Origin: Acetatifactor sp.
GTDB taxonomy: Bacteria > Bacillota > Clostridia > Lachnospirales > Lachnospiraceae
Reading direction: 5' to 3'
DNA: 6,407 bases
Assembly: GCA_024699575.1 (NCBI GenBank)
Contig: JAILPF010000501.1
Coordinates: 1 to 6,407, forward strand
Shown here: in pieces, positions 5,781 through 6,407 of the stretch
How the letters are laid out: each line of letters opens with the position of its first letter
Numbering within the stretch: the first letter of the stretch is position 1
The notes under the pieces: generated by a model
The model's database searches: none
What the model saw: only the letters and a program-made list of their open reading frames with translations
Told to the model about the DNA's origin: nothing
Program-made: the position numbers and the translations under genes

Positions 5781-6407
5781 TTATCTCCTGATATGTGATT
5801 TCACTGCTTCTGCAACTAATGTCGCTACTTCCGGGTTGAAAGCCTGTGGCATAATGTTGTTTTCGTTTAATTCAGAAGCGGGTACCAGACTGGCGATTGC
5901 TTCGGCAGCTGCAAGTTTCATCTCCTCGGTAATCTGTGTGGCGCGTCCTTCCAGTACACCCTTAAAGATTCCGGGGAAAGCAACTACATTATTTACCTGA
6001 TTGGGGAAATCACTTCTTCCTGTGCCGACTACTCTTGCACCGGCAGCTTTTGCCAAATCCGGAAGAATCTCCGGGTCAGGATTTGCCATTGCGAAAAGAA
6101 TGGAGTCGTGATTCATGGAAGAAACCATTTCCTGTGTAACAATATTGGGAGCGGAAACACCGACGAAGATATCGGCACCTTTCATGGCATCAGCCAGAGA
6201 ACCGGTAAGCTGTTCTTTGTTGGTGAATTCTGTCATTTTTTCCTGCATCCAGTTAAGACCATCTGTCTTTTTTGAGATAATGCCAACCTTGTCGCACATA
6301 ATGACATTGGTAAAACCATAGGTAAGAAGAAGTTTTGTGATTGCGATTCCGGCACTGCCTGCTCCGTTTACAACAACTTTGCAGTCTTCTTTTTTCTTGC
6401 CTACTAC
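5781..6407 (-). CDS. Malic enzyme (malate oxidoreductase, decarboxylating), C-terminal part; N-terminus outside window
   Basis: The open frame runs in from the right edge (first codon GTA at 6407-6405) to TAA 5783-5781, giving 208 residues of a protein that in the short bacterial form has about 390. Malic enzyme converts malate to pyruvate and CO2 with reduction of NAD(P). The visible part is the nucleotide-binding domain and C-terminus. It shows a Rossmann loop VNGAGSAG (13-20), D39 at the end of the second strand (CDKVGII, which might favour NAD but is not decisive), VSAPNIVT (84-91), FAMANPDPE (105-113), GTGRSDFPNQVNN (128-140) and FPGIFKGVLEG. Conserved Asn residues in the last two blocks should contact malate. 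The catalytic Tyr and Lys and most metal ligands lie upstream, out of view. The in-frame ATG at 6299 is internal, because the Rossmann glycines come before it. This is the first visible gene of the minus-strand operon. Confidence 0.95.
   Translation of the reverse strand, partial: VVGKKKEDCKVVVNGAGSAGIAITKLLLTYGFTNVIMCDKVGIISKKTDGLNWMQEKMTEFTNKEQLTGSLADAMKGADIFVGVSAPNIVTQEMVSSMNHDSILFAMANPDPEILPDLAKAAGARVVGTGRSDFPNQVNNVVAFPGIFKGVLEGRATQITEEMKLAAAEAIASLVPASELNENNIMPQAFNPEVATLVAEAVKSHIRR
5784..5789 (-). promoter_or_regulatory. Ribosome binding site of the radical SAM gene inside the malic enzyme coding end
   Basis: On the minus strand AGGAGA forms the last two codons (Arg-Arg) of the malic enzyme, immediately before its TAA (5783-5781), and lies 7 nt before the radical SAM ATG at 5776. 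The overlap indicates cotranscription and probable translational coupling. Confidence 0.75.

Noticed and set aside
5781..6299. Malic enzyme read as a short 172-residue protein starting at the ATG at 6299
   Set aside because: The same frame stays open to the window edge and encodes the Rossmann loop VNGAGSAG just upstream, so the gene is cut by the window rather than short.
1..6407. Mobile elements, CRISPR arrays, tRNA or rRNA genes, riboswitches, toxin-antitoxin or defence genes
   Set aside because: Coding sequence fills nearly the whole window, no gap exceeds about 80 nt, and I see no direct repeats, terminal inverted repeats, tRNA-like folds or matching protein motifs.

Overview
The window reads as an ordinary chromosomal stretch from a low-to-moderate GC, anaerobic Firmicute, most likely a Lachnospiraceae-type Clostridia. 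The reasons are AT-leaning codon use, Shine-Dalgarno sites of the AGAGGG/AGGAGA type, a DUF4364 protein (a family I know from Clostridia), a clostridial-style RarA, and a seven-helix membrane EAL protein. The species assignment is inference; there is no rRNA or other taxonomic marker here.

Layout, left half (+ strand): the last 74 codons of a methyl-accepting chemotaxis protein (2-226); a small secreted or membrane-anchored NodB-type polysaccharide deacetylase (293-934); rarA, the AAA+ replication-recombination ATPase (1016-2347, with its own plausible promoter); and, 15 nt later, a 637-residue membrane protein with an apparently active EAL c-di-GMP phosphodiesterase domain and a degenerate GGDEF-like domain (2363-4276).

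Layout, right half (- strand, read from the right edge leftwards): the C-terminal 208 residues of a malic enzyme (5781-6407, cut by the window edge); a YtqA/YhcC-type (TIGR01212) radical SAM protein (4829-5776); and a DUF4364 winged-helix protein (4298-4813). Gaps of 4 and 15 nt, with each downstream gene's ribosome binding site close to or inside the preceding gene's end, make these three look like one operon. The two convergent units meet at a strong hairpin (4281-4313) that should terminate transcription in both directions and whose minus-strand 5' arm lies inside the last codons of the DUF4364 gene.

The genes do not form one obvious pathway. The left side has a loose surface/motility flavour (chemoreceptor, cell-envelope deacetylase, c-di-GMP turnover) interrupted by a DNA-repair housekeeping gene. 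The right side combines central carbon metabolism (malate to pyruvate), probable tRNA modification and a putative regulator. I found no mobile element, CRISPR array, RNA gene, phage gene or defence system, and no convincing new system. The points that deserve a second look are the domain make-up of the EAL protein, the cysteine-rich exported deacetylase, the coding-overlapping bidirectional terminator and an inverted repeat upstream of the deacetylase gene.
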